Shown here piece after piece: positions 1 through 12,899 of a stretch of 64,000 bases of DNA; position 1 is the first letter of the stretch; the number at the start of each line of letters is the position of its first letter. Source of the DNA: Mycogone perniciosa (taxonomy: Eukaryota; Ascomycota; Sordariomycetes; Hypocreales; Hypocreaceae); assembly GCA_025331125.1 (NCBI GenBank), contig JAOALB010000123.1, forward strand, positions 62,001 through 126,000, given 5' to 3'. The notes beneath the pieces were generated by a model. It was not told where the DNA came from, did no database searches, and worked only from the letters and a program-made list of their open reading frames with translations. The position numbers were made by a program, and so were the translations under genes.

Positions 1-113
1 TCTGGCTGTTATTGCAAGCTAGTTGAGAATTAAGGAATATATATTGGAATGAAGGAATGTGTTATGTTGTGGAATGTGCTGTAATATAGAATAATCCGTT
101 ACTGAGGTTGATA
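1..113 (-). repeat. Copia 3' LTR, truncated by the window edge
   Basis: This stretch aligns base for base with 19,651-19,763, differing mainly by G to A and C to T changes. It ends at GGTTGATA, against GGTTGACA in the right LTR. The next bases, TACCCCCTTTA (114-124), read as a polypurine tract on the minus strand. Confidence 0.88.
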
Positions 114-539
114 TACCCCCTTTAAGTTAAACGATATTTAGACTGTTAATAAGAATAGCGAAGTAATAGTTATTAAATTACTTGTTAAAAGGAATAATAG
201 AATAATAACTGTTTAAAGATCTGGATTAGTCTATATCTAAGTCTTCCTAGGCTTTAAGAACGCTGCGTATATTAATAAAACCTAATTATTTAATAAAGCG
301 TTTAAATTTCTAATCTAAAAGGACCTTAATTAATCTATTAGCAATTATTAAATTAATTAAAGTATATACCACTTTATATAATCGTTATTAATAAGCTTAA
401 TAAGCCCAGCAGCTATATATATTAATATACTTAAACTGAGTCTTTAGCTGGGGCTTATTTGGCTTTAATAGCCTAATAGTTTAGTAATTGTTATATTTTA
501 TAATCAATTAATTATCCAATTAAAGCGTTATCTAGTTTA

Positions 540-1440
540 TTAGCTGTTGCGTTGCAATAGCTTCTTTTACTGTATAGTTAAAGGTAAAAAGCTCAGCTTT
601 AGTTAATAAAGTTGTAATTGTTAATTGTTTACTAGCTTTCCAGCTAATTGGTCCGCTAAACAGGATTATAATATATCTTTATAATAACTTCCTAGTCTAA
701 GGATTATCTGCGAAAGTAGTGTTAAAAGCAATTTAAAAGTCTTGAGTACTAGGTCTTTATTTTTCGCTTAGTTATATAAGGTTAAGGTTACTATTAAATT
801 CGATAGCAAGATATTGCGTTGCTTAAAGGTATTTTAGCAGTTTATTAATAAAACTAATAGACTGGTTTAATAAATTAAGTAAAAACTTGGCTAGTTTGGC
901 TGTTGGCTTGGCTATATTAGGTTATATAATAACTGTAGTGTAGTTAATGAATTTTATTTTCTGTTAACACAGAAAAACTATTCTTTTTAAGGCTTAGTCT
1001 TCTTTTTTCTTTAAAATGTTTAGCGGGAATAGGTTGCCTTTAAAGTATTCTTTTCTTTTAATATAAAATCGATTAATAATTTTCTTGATATATTTATTTT
1101 AATAGAGCTATAGCTTTTAAGCTGCCCTATTATATAGAATCCGAATTTCTAGGAACTATTTAAGTTCCTTTAAGTTATTTATTTTATATTATAACTTTAA
1201 TTATTTAATAAAGATCTCGGCATTAGCGGTATGCCTAGGTCTATATAAAAGAATAATATTATTCATAAGGAAGAAAACAGTTAACTAGTTATTATTAAAG
1301 AGACAGGGTTTTTTTATAGATTATTATAATCCTAGCTATTTAAATACAGCTATAAGATCCTTTTACTATAAAAGTAGTAATCTTTATAGCCTATATAGAG
1401 CTCTAAGCAGCTTTAATACCTATCCTTTATATTTAAAGCT
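540..1440 (-). pseudogene. Copia reverse transcriptase / RNase H remnant
   Basis: Read on the minus strand, about 1,060-1,300 resembles the Copia reverse-transcriptase region after the catalytic motif (a stretch like LKELK.FLEIRIL). Bases 540-665 resemble Copia RNase H, with GPISWKASKQ followed by TKAELF and KEAIA, equivalent to the family's ISW.SKKQ, TEAEY and KEAIW positions. Several in-frame stops and A+T enrichment show it is dead. This is the 3' end of the pol reading frame of the outer Copia element, next to its 3' LTR. Confidence 0.7.
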
Positions 1441-1451
1441 ATCTGGAAACT

Positions 1452-1861
1452 TATAATAATCCGGGTTAGTTCTTAACAGTTAAACCGAGGTTTATAGGTT
1501 TATATTAATAGAGGGGTCAGGGATAAATACTAAGCAGGGTAATATAGTTACAATTCTATAAAATAAATGGTTTTAGTAAATATAATTTATTAATAAGTAT
1601 TTAAGTAACTATATTAAATAAATAATAAATAAATTATATATATAAAAAGGAAATCTTTATATAATTACTGGTATCCTAGTAAATATTACTGTAATTACTG
1701 CAATAATATAGTAAATTAAGTAAATAATTATACTTTTTAATATAGTAAATGTTTTAAGTAATTACCTTTAATATAGTAATTATTTATTAATAATTGGTTA
1801 GTATAATTAATATTCTTTTATATCTTCATAATTTAGTTTTTGATATAGTTAAGTTATAATA
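1452..1861 (-). repeat. Gypsy copy 1, 3' LTR
   Basis: This matches the five other LTRs of the family in the window. The intact start (plus orientation) is TGTAATGATCC, mutated here to TATAATAATCC. It is followed by the polypurine tract at about 1,862-1,877. Confidence 0.88.
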
Positions 1862-1879
1862 TATATCCCCCTTTTATTA

Positions 1880-4800
1880 GTTTTATCTTTAAAATTTATT
1901 TTTAATCCTTTCCCTTTTTTTATATATAATACTTTTTTAACTATTTATTATATTTAATAACTTATAGTTTATTTATATTAAATTCACTTTTTATTATTAT
2001 AAACTTATAAATTTAATTAATATTAATAGTATTAATATTATACTTTATTTTTATTATTTTTCTTATAGCTTAAAGTATTATATAAGTAATTACTTTTTAT
2101 AATATAATAAATATATTTATATTAGTTATTTATATAAATTGTGCAGGGGTTATATTAAACCTTTATATATTCTTTCAAAGTTATTCCTTTAATATTATAG
2201 CTAAAACAGTTTTTTAATATTAAAGATTATTTTTAAGTTATAATATTTTAATTTTATTAAAAAGTTAATAAAAAAACTTTTATTATTTTATTATAAAGCT
2301 TTTTATAAAGTTTAAGTAAAGGTAAATAAAGCTTTAAATTGCTTAAAGTATCTTTATTATTAACAATAATAGCTATAAATTAAAGGTAAAGAAATAGTTA
2401 AGTATAGCTTAAAGTTTTTCAATAAACTAGAAAATTTAAAGCAGTAGGAATTAAATGTTTTTTAAAGGTTTAAAACTTTTAAAGTATTAATCTTTTTACT
2501 TTTAATACTTTATTAAACTTTTTATTAAAAAGCTTAAATTTTAATAAAATTACTATAAACTTATTTAAAAGTATGTAAAATATTCTTTAAATTCCTAAAA
2601 GTTATATTTTTCTTTATAATTTTTCTATTTTATTAAATATTAATATTTATTATTTTTTATTTTTATAGCCTTAATTCTTTTAACTTTATATTTTTCTTTA
2701 ATTAATAAAATTGTAATTAAATTTATAATTAAGTTATTTTTAAATTTATTTTATAATGCCTTTTTAAATAATAAAATATAAGATATTAAGTAAATTTAAA
2801 TATTATTTAATAATATAAGGTTATAAATAACTTTTAAAATAACCTTTTTAACTAGGTAAAGTTTAAGTTTTTTAAAATCTAATTTATTATGTAATTGCAT
2901 TATTTTAATATTTATAGTTTTTCTTTTTAGCCAATATTAATATAAATAGACTATATCTCCCTTTTTAAAGATTAATGCCTTTAATTTATATTTATTAATA
3001 TATATTTTTTATTTTCTTTTATATAAAGTAAAGTTATATTTATATTTTTTTATATAACTGCTTTATATCTTTAACTTTACTTTATACTTTATTAATATAT
3101 AAGCTTTTCTTTAACGCTTTATATATATTTAATATAAAGCTATAGTTAATATATATAAAGCTAAATTTAGTTAACTTTAAAATATTACTATTATAAAATA
3201 TTTATATTATTAGTAACTTTTTTATTTAATTATTTTAATTAAGTTAATATAACTTTTTAAATAAACTTTAATAACTTAATTAATATATTTTTTTAATTTA
3301 CCTATTTATAGATAATATATAATATTAAGCTTATAATATATATTTAATTAATTTATAAATATTTATTAGAATTTAAATATAAAAGTTAATTTTCAATTAA
3401 AAATAATCTTAACTAGAATTATATAATTAGCTGTAATAAATTATAAAAATATATAAGTTAATATTTTTATATTTATTATTTTTTATATAAAAAGAAATAA
3501 TATTATTTAATAAATTAATTTATAATTATTAAAATACTATTATATTTAATCTTTAATCCTAGTTTAATAAATATTAATTATTTAATAATTGAATTTAATA
3601 AAATTAACTTTTATAGTTATTTTAGTACTACTAAAGGTTAACGTATACTATATAGTTTATATTTTAAAGGTTTAATTATTTTATAAATTATATAATAAAA
3701 AACAACTTTTTATATTACTTTTTAAGCCTTTAAAATTTAAAATACCTTTATATTTATATATTAAATATTAATAGACTTTTATAATTATATTTTTCTTGAA
3801 TTTATTTAAAATCTAAATCTGTTTATTTTATTATTATATTTTTCTATTATTAAATTTTATATCTTTTAAGAATCTATTACTATTTTAAGTAATATAGTGC
3901 TTTTTAATATATTAAAATATAATATTATTATTAAATACTTTATATATAGCTTAAAGTATTATTTATTAATAATATCCTTTAAAGGTTTATTTTAAGATTT
4001 GTTTAGTATATTTAATCTTTCTTTAATTATAGTTAGCTTATTTATTAGATGCATTAATTTATTTATTTTTAGATTCTTTTTAATAGATTAAAATATAGTT
4101 GAATTTTAAAAGGTATTCTATATAGTAGATCTGCCTTTTAGAAAATTATTAAACTATTGCAAAGTATATAATATTCTTATACTTAATATATACTTTAACT
4201 TTATATATCCCTTTTAATAGTTAATATTGTTATTTTTTAAATATAAGAATAATAGTAAAGAATCTTTTATTATATATTAAATAGTTTCATTTTATACTAT
4301 ATAGTACTTTAAAGTGAAAGGCAATAAAGTATAGTTTACTATTTTTATCTTTTCAATTAAATTAAGCTTTTATAGTAAAGTTAAAACTATTTATTTTAAC
4401 TTTTATTTCTTTAAATAAGTTAAATATAATAAATATAGGTTTTTTTAAAATAAGCTGTTTAAGTTTATTAAAGGCTTTTTATATATTTAATGTTTATAAA
4501 AAGTTTTAATTTCTTTTAGTAAATTTATAAAGAGTTTATATAATACTTTTATAGCCTTTAATAAATTATTAATAGTAGTGAATAAATTTTAAAAAGCATT
4601 AAACTTTTTTAATTATTATAAATATAGGCGAGCCTTTTACTGCTTATACTTTTAAATTTATATAAATTCTTTTAAAGGTAATAATATACTTTAAGAAAAT
4701 AACTCTTTATATATAGAATTTATATTTTCTTCACTTTATAAATAGTTTAGTATTTTATAGTGTCTGTAATACTTTATAGATATATTCTTTATATTCTTTA

Positions 4801-7800
4801 AAGGTATTTAAAAAGATTAAGATATTATTTAGGTAAATAACTATAATAATATTAAGATACTTTTTTAATATATTATCAATTCTTTTTAAAATATTACTAG
4901 GGCGTTAATAAAACTAAAAGGTATAATTAGGTATTTAAATAAACTATATTTAGTTTAAAAGGCAGTTATTTATTTATATCTTTTTTTAATTTAGATAAAG
5001 TTATAAATGCCTTTAAGATTTAGTGCTGTAAATTATTTTTTCCTATATAGTCTATTTTATAATTCTATAATCAATAGTAATAGACTTTTATTTTTAATAG
5101 TAGTTTTATTAAGCTATTAATAGTCTATAATTAACTATAGTTTACCTTTTTTCTTTACTATAAATATAATAGGATAATTTACTTTTAATAAAAAGGGTTA
5201 AATATATCCTTTAATTAATATATTATTTAAATAGTTATATAGGCTTTTAAGCTTTTTTTTATTTAAATTATAAATTTTATAAACGGTAATGCTTATACTG
5301 TCTTTAAGCTTAACTATATAGTTTTATTAACTGTATTTTAATAGCTTTATATTAAATGTTTCTTTAAATAGTTTATTATATTTCTAGAACTCTTTAAGGA
5401 TATTTTATAATTATTTTAGTAATATTACTGTTTTAAGGCTTTTTATTTTAAGTATTCTATTAATATTATTAAATTCTTTCTATAAAAAAGCAATTATTCT
5501 TTAAATTTATCTATTTTTCCTTTTATTTTATTTAAGTTTTATTTTTAGGTAGATTATTTCTATAATTAAATTAAAGGCAACTTTCTTAATTCTCTTTATT
5601 AGTTTATTTAAAGGTTTTATATTTTAAGCTTTTTTCTTTATAATTAAATGTTTTTTAATAATTTTAATTATTATAAAAGCTTTATTATTGCACTAATAAA
5701 GCTAGCTGCTTTTTTATTAATATTAAGCTTATTACATTTTAATTAAAGATATTAGAGAATAATATTATATTTATTAATATTTACTATATTATAAAAAACT
5801 GCTTTTTATTATTTAGCGATTTTATGTTTAAAATAATTTACTTTTCATTTAATTTATTTATTATTATATAAAAAGGCTCCTCCATTTATTTAATAAAGTT
5901 AATATAGTTTAGCTTTTTTTTTAAAGTAATTATAGGCGATTTATAGTTATAAATGCAATTAAATTGCCTATTACTTTATTATTTATTAATATATATAGCT
6001 AATATCCTTTAACTATTATCTTTAATTTAAAATATAGCAAATGTTTATTACTTTTATTATTTGATATTTTAAAAGATATAATTTATTAATTACTACCCTA
6101 TAGCCCTTTTACAAGTAATATTAATTCTTTTTTAATTCTTTTTATCTTATATAAGTTTTATAGTTAATTAAGGGTTTTTAAAGTAAATGCTATTTTCTCT
6201 TATTATAAGCGGTTCCTTAATAAGTAATAAAGTTCAATTAGTTTTAATATAGCTCTTTTATAATTTAATTAATCTCTTTATCTTTTAAAGTAGGTTTATA
6301 CTTTATATACTTTTATATTCGCTACTTTTAAAGTTTTTCTTATAGGCAAATAGTATATTTATTCTTTTAATAGTATATATAGTTTAATAATAAATATAAG
6401 GTATTATTAGTTTATTATATATATTATTCCTTTAATTTATTTTGCTTATATATAATATACTTTAAGTTATTGCACTTTAAATAGTATTATTAATTGCATT
6501 TAAACCTTTTATTATTGTAGAAATGCTATTTTATTAATTTTTCTTAATAGTAGATATAATATCCTTTAAACTTATATTTTCTAAATCCTTATAGCTAATA
6601 GTATTCCTTTAAGGTTTTAGTGTTTAATTTCATAATAATAACTTTAAAGTCTCGATATTATATAGTTATAATCTATTCTTTAAAGGCATTGCGATTTTAT
6701 ATTTATTTTATAAGGTAAAATAGGATTTTAATTAAAAATATATTATACTTTACTTTTTTATAGATGTGTATTATATAGCTATATATAATATAAGTAATTT
6801 AAGATTTAGTATAATACTCTTTATAAATAAGGTTATTTATAATATAATCTCTTTATTTATAAATATATATAAGTTCTGTTTATATAGTTAAAGTAGCTGG
6901 AATTACTTTAATAGCTGTTTTATTATTAGCTTTATTTTATATATAAAGCTATTTATATAAGCGTAAATATATTTTATTTAATTATATACTTATAGCAATT
7001 TTTTAATTAAATAAAAGTAATATTTATTTAAGTTATTCTTAAAGTTACTGTATATTTATAGTATATTTTTTAATTTTAAAGGTATAGTATTATATAGTAA
7101 TAGTTTATATTATAAAGGGTTATTTGTATTTTTATTATTAAAGCTACTATTATGAATTTATCTTTTATTACTCATAGTAATTTAATTAACATATTAATAA
7201 TTAATTATAGCAATTATTTATTTATTTAGAATATTATTATCTTTATTTAACTTTATATAATTAAAGCTTAAGTTTTATTCCATTAAATTATTTAAGTATA
7301 GTAAATACCTATTTATTTTATTTTCTTTAATTATATTTTTAAGAATTAAAGATTTAAGTTTTAACTAATATCCCTTTTAGTTTATTATAAATATCTTTTT
7401 AAGTTATTTTAAATATTATCTGCTTTTATCTTTACTGGATTTATAAATAAAGCAGCTATTATTATAGTATATAGTTTAATCAAATAATATATAATTAATC
7501 GCTTTTAAAACTATATTAACCTTTTATTTAAACTTTAGCGCAGGCTTTTAAAGTTTATTAATTCTTAGGTTTTATAAAGCTTTATAGTCCTTTAAAATAT
7601 ATTTTAATTTATTATAGTTATAATAAATAACTTTTACTTTTCCCTTTTAAATTGTATTTAAATCTATTTAATTACATCCTTTATTATTAAAGCTAGCAAT
7701 ATATTCTTATTCCTTTTTACTTCAATTTATATATCTTTAATATTTATAAACTTATTTAAATTACTATTATCTTTTCTTTATATTTAAATAAAGTTTATAA

Positions 7801-8600
7801 AGTAAATTATTTATATTTATATATTCTTTAATAAAGTTAATAATGCCTTTATTGGAAAAGAATTTATAAACCTTTTATTTAACTTTTAGCTTAAATTTAT
7901 TATAAAAGCGTTTAATAAAGGCAAAGGTTTTTTATTTAACTTTAAAAATATAGCTTTTAAAGTATACAGTATAGTTAAAGTATCTTCCTTTTTAAATTAA
8001 GTTTATAAGTTTATTCTCTATAATATATTCTTTATTAATATTATTAAAGATATTTTTTAGTTTTCTTTTAAACTAATTATAGCTGGCGAATATAAACTGT
8101 ATTTATTTATCGGCTTTACTTTTATTATTAAAGAAATCCCTTTAAATAGGTTTAAACTACTTTAAAGCGTTTCTTTTAAGTTATTTAACAGCTAAAAAGA
8201 CTTTACTAATCTTTATATTAAAGCTAGTTAAAAAGTAGGTAAAATAGTTATATAATTAAATAAAAAATAGTTAAAGTATTATAGTGCTTTTATTAAAAGG
8301 TTGGAAGGGCTCTATTTTAAGCGATTCTTTTAAATCCTTTAAAGGTTAATTCTTTTTATAGTTCAGTATAAGGTTTAAAGTAAATATAGGCTGTATTAAA
8401 AATTAATAAGTTTATAATAGTTATTTACTATTAATAAATTATTTAATTAAGCTTAGCGTTTTTAATAATTAAATATTAATAGTATTACTTTTATTTTATA
8501 TAGTTAACTTTTATATATTAAAAGGCTTCCTTTATATAAATATATAATCATTTTATTTTATTATCTTTATTATTACCTTATATTAAGCAAAAAAGCAGAA
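1880..8600 (-). pseudogene. Gypsy copy 1 gag-pol remnant
   Basis: Coding order on the minus strand runs from gag (right) to integrase and chromodomain (left). The catalytic YLDD of the reverse transcriptase reads YLNN at 4,824-4,835, followed by ILIFLNTFKEYKEYI, typical of the Gypsy family. The chromodomain lies near 2,595-2,690. Stops occur throughout; no functional product is expected. Loss of both catalytic aspartates is in line with G:C to A:T mutation. Confidence 0.75.
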
Positions 8601-8694
8601 TGAAGGATAAAGTATTAAAAGAGGATACTATAGTAGATATATTTACAGTATTATTTAAAATCTTTAATAGCCTTTTAAATAAAAGTTATTAATA

Positions 8695-9103
8695 TATAAT
8701 AATTTAGGTTAATTCTTAACAGTTAAACCAAGGTTTCTAGGTTTATATTAATAAAAGGGTTAAAGATAAATATTAAATAAGGTAATATAGTTATTATTCT
8801 ATAAAATAGGCGGTTTTAGTAAATATAATTTATTAATAACTATATAAGTAATTATATTAAATAAATAATAAGCTAGTTATATATATATAAAAGAAATCTT
8901 TATATAATTACTAATATTTTAATAAATATCACTGTAATTACTATAATAGTATAGTAATTAAGTAAATAATTAGACTTTTTAATATAATAAGCGTTTTAAG
9001 TAATTACCTTTAGTGCAGTAATTATTTACTAATAATTGGTTAATATAACCGATATTCTCCTATATCTCTATAACCTAGTCTTTAATATAGTCGGGTCATA
9101 ACA
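8695..9103 (-). repeat. Gypsy copy 1, 5' LTR
   Basis: About 409 bp. It ends TCGGGTCATAACA, from the family end TCGGGTCGTGACA. It is directly followed by the AAACT target duplication. Confidence 0.88.
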
Positions 9104-12100
9104 AAACTATATAAATATATCTTTATTAAAGAAGCTATTTATAAATGCATTAATAGTGTCTAGTTATTATATATCTAGATTGAATTTAATAGTAATAGCT
9201 TTTAGTATTGAAAAGGATTTTTAGCTAGTATAGTACCAAATGTTTCTTTTAAGTTAATTTATTAAAGATTTCTTTAAATATAAACTCTAGCTTCAAATTT
9301 TATTAAACAGCTATATTTATTAAATTTATATTTATATATTTAAATTAAAAGAAAGACTTAGCTATTAATTTAATTTTTCTATATCAGTTTAATTATACTT
9401 TAAGCTTAAAGCTAATTCTACTTAATCTTTATAGCCTTATAGAACTAATTCTTATACTTATAATTAATTAATTTACAGTAACTTTTTAGCTTAAAAGGGA
9501 GCCTTTATTAATAAAGTTATTATTTACAGCTAATAAAAAAGCTAGCTTTATACTAAGTAAAGTTATTTTATAAATTAATATTAAAGATAGAATTTATTAC
9601 TTATTATATTAATTTTTAAATTTAAGTCAATTACCAAAGCGGCTGTAAAACCTAAAGCATTGTTTCTTCTTAAGCTTCTTCTTTAATTATTAGATTTTCA
9701 AGATTCCTAGTTAAGGCGTTCTGTTCCTTAATTCCTTAATGTATTAGATTCGCGAAGTCAATGCTTTCTTTATATGCGATGCGTTTGTTGGGTTTAGGCG
9801 TTGGATATAGTCCTTGTTACTACTTTTCGGTATCTTCAGCACCTTTAGGTTTAGTCGGATTATCCAGTTAATCTATAGAATCGTTATTGGAATCGTTTTA
9901 TATAGGTTTTTTAGTTAATTTATTAGACGGTTTATTGCTTAATCTTTACCTACTTAAATTATTAATTAAATATCCTTTTTTTATTAGATTTAAAGTTTAT
10001 ATTAATATAACCTGGAAGAAGAATATAAAATAGTTTTATGGCTTATAGTGGCTTTTAATAATCAGTAGGATTATAAAAGATTTCTTTATTAAAAGTTATA
10101 TCTTTAACTTTTTAAACTTTATTTTTTTTAAAGATTTAAATTTTAAAGATATTTATAAAACTATATCCAATTAAATAGTTAACTTTTATATAAAGTTTAG
10201 TCTTTAAATTCCTTTATAATATACCCTATAATGCTTTCACTATTAGTAGATAAGCCCTGTAATTAAATGCTTTAAAATATATAATATTAGGCTGCTATTT
10301 AAAATAGCCTAAGTCTTTATTATTATTCTAAAGCTATTAATAAAGACGTTAAAAAGGCATTACCTAATTTATAGCCTGTTAAAGCAATCTATTATATAAA
10401 TAGACTGCAGTTTCCTATACTTCTAGCTATAGATCTTTAAGTAAATTGGCATTAACTTTTATTATTTAAGACTAGGTTTTAATTACCCCCCTAAATTATT
10501 TAATTAAGCTATTTTAGGCTAATATATTTAAGGCTATAGGTTGATTTTTAATTCCTTATTCTATTACTTAGTTATTATATTGCTTTTTTATAGCAATATT
10601 ATTATCTCGATACATTTAGCAGGTTTTTTAATTAAATTATTAGTTAATATATATTTTAAAGTTCTTTAATAATTTAAAGATACTATTAATATTTAAGGAA
10701 TTTATTAAATAATTAAAAGTATCCCTATATATTTATTTTTAATTAACAGTATATATCCCTTTTTATTATATTTTATTAGTATAATAAAAATATCGATATA
10801 GATTTACTAAAATAGGCGTTAGGCTTAGATTTAAAGACTTTTACGTAAAATAACTTAAGTGGCCTTATTAATGGAATAGCTTTTGCACTTTATTTTAACT
10901 AGTCTTTTAATTTTCGACCTTGTTGTCTGGTAAACCAGTTATTTAAGAGTATTAGATCCTAGATAACCTAGCTGTTTATACTAAATTATAGCGTCGCTAA
11001 TGGCAGTAGGTCTAGGTTTTGCGGATAATATGAAATTCAATGCATTAATTTCCTAATTATTATTTCCTAATACTTCAGAAAGCTTATTAAATTCGATAAT
11101 AGGAATTTAATACTGTTAATATATATAAAAGATTATTCTTTTATTTATTAAGATTTTGCTAGTAGATAGATTCCAGTTATATCCTTTCTTTAAAAATAGG
11201 TTTAGTAAGGCTATATTTATATAGAAATTAGGAATATATATAATGTTTAATAGTTTAAAACTAGCTTTAGGACTGATTTTTATAATAATATTGCTATATC
11301 TTTAGATGTTAGGATGTGTATGCCTTTTATATAATAATTCTAATGCTGGTTAAAAGGTATTTTCGATAGATTTATCTTTATTATTGCAGATATAAAAGCT
11401 TGACCTGGAATTTAGGATAAATGAGTCTTTTAACAGATAAGTAGCTATTGCGAATAATGCTTTTATTATTTCCGATAAGGTTAATAGTGGTTTTAATATA
11501 AAGGAAGCACTTAAAATAACTAGTTCCTTTTATTTTTCTTATTTTTCCTGTTATTTTAAGTCTCTTTTAGCTAAAGACTTTAACTTTTAACCTATACTTT
11601 AGCCTTATCGATATATTCTTTAAGTTTACTGTTTTCGAGATTTTTATTATTTTTTTGTTATATTTAGGCGTTTAAAGCCTAGCTTAATAGTCGGATTGAC
11701 TCGATAAGATAGTAATAGGCAAAATATCGATAATTCTGGCTATAGAGATATTAGGAATTTGTATTTAACTTGTTTTTTAATAAAGGAGTAGGTATTTCTC
11801 CCTAAAATATAGGAAATACTCCTTTAAATATATTTATTTTTAATTTATATTAACAATTAAAGATTTAGCTAATAGAAATAGTATTATATTTATCTTGCTA
11901 TTTATTATTAGATTTTACTAGTTTTCTTCTTAATTTTATTAATTTAGTTACTTATAAAAATTAGGTTGACTTTTTAGATAATATTTAAGAGATTTTAAGT
12001 TAGTTAAAGGTTTTTAGTCTCTAGTAAGTTAACTTTAATAGTTTCTTTAAGTGCTATCTAATAATACCTTAGTTAATTTTGAATTTTCGTTTATTTAATG

Positions 12101-12292
12101 CCTTTAAAGGCTTTTAAATACGCTTGCTTTACTTTATCTTATATAGCCTAGTTATTTAGCTTAAATCAGTCTTTAAGAGTTTAACGTTATTTAAGGACTA
12201 TTGCTTTCTTTAAGATTATATAATTCCAGGAATTAACTATCTCTTAAATCTGGATTATAAGCTTTCCTAAGGCCTTAAAGCAATTACTATAC
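9104..12292 (-). pseudogene. Copia middle segment with GAG-pre-integrase and integrase remnants
   Basis: This part of the outer Copia element lies between the two Gypsy insertions. On the minus strand near 10,870-11,010 it reads YKQLGYLGSNTLK followed by IKCKSYSINKAT, which fits the GAG-pre-integrase domain (W..RLGHLG, then C..C..SK or AK). The integrase core should follow to the left (about 10,300-10,870) but is too mutated to show catalytic residues. Stretches near 9,650-9,870 and 10,900-11,060 keep visibly more G+C than the Gypsy copies. Parts right of 11,100 should be gag/protease; I could not read motifs there. Confidence 0.6.
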
Positions 12293-12701
12293 GGTCACGA
12301 CCCAACTATATCGAAGACTAGGTTATAGGGATATAGGAGAATATTGGTTATATTAACTAATTATCAGTAAATAATTACTGCACTAAAGGTAATTACTTAA
12401 AACGCTTACTATATTAAAAAATGTAATTATTTATTTAATTACTATATTATTACAGTAATTATAGTAATATTTATTAAAATACTAATAATCGCATAAAGAT
12501 TTCCTTTATATATATATAATTAACATATTACTTATTTAATATAGTTATTTAAATAGTTATTAATAGATTATATTTACTAAAACTATTTATTTTATAAAAT
12601 TATAATTATATTATATTATTTAATATTTATCTTTAACCCCTTTATTAATATAAACCTATAAACTTTAATTTAACTATTAAGAATTAACGTAGATTATTAT
12701 A
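12293..12701 (+). repeat. Gypsy copy 2, 5' LTR
   Basis: About 409 bp, beginning GGTCACGACCC (family TGTCACGACCC) and ending AGATTATTATA (family GGATCATTACA). The TATAC duplication precedes it. Confidence 0.87.
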
Positions 12702-12899
12702 TATTAATAACCTTTATTTAAAAGGCTACTGAAAATCTTAAATAATACTATAAATATATCCGCTATAGTATCCTTTATTAATACTTTACCCTTTATTTTG
12801 GCTTTTTACTTAATATAAAATAAAAATAGAGATAATAATATAAATAAAAGCGAAAATAAAAATAAAGTTAATAAAATAAAATAATTATATATTTATATA

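Larger units (their letters stand above)
1452..9103 (-). mobile_element. Gypsy-type chromodomain LTR retrotransposon, copy 1
   Basis: Two LTRs of about 410 bp (1,452-1,861 and 8,695-9,103) flank about 6.8 kb of internal sequence. The target duplication AAACT is perfect (1,447-1,451 and 9,104-9,108), which fixes both ends. A C-rich tract directly after the left LTR is the polypurine tract in minus orientation, so the element codes on the minus strand. It is inserted in the pol region of the Copia element. The reverse-transcriptase motif (4,824-4,835), a gag zinc-knuckle remnant near 7.6 kb and a chromodomain-like C-terminus near 2.6 kb can be read through the mutations. Confidence 0.9.
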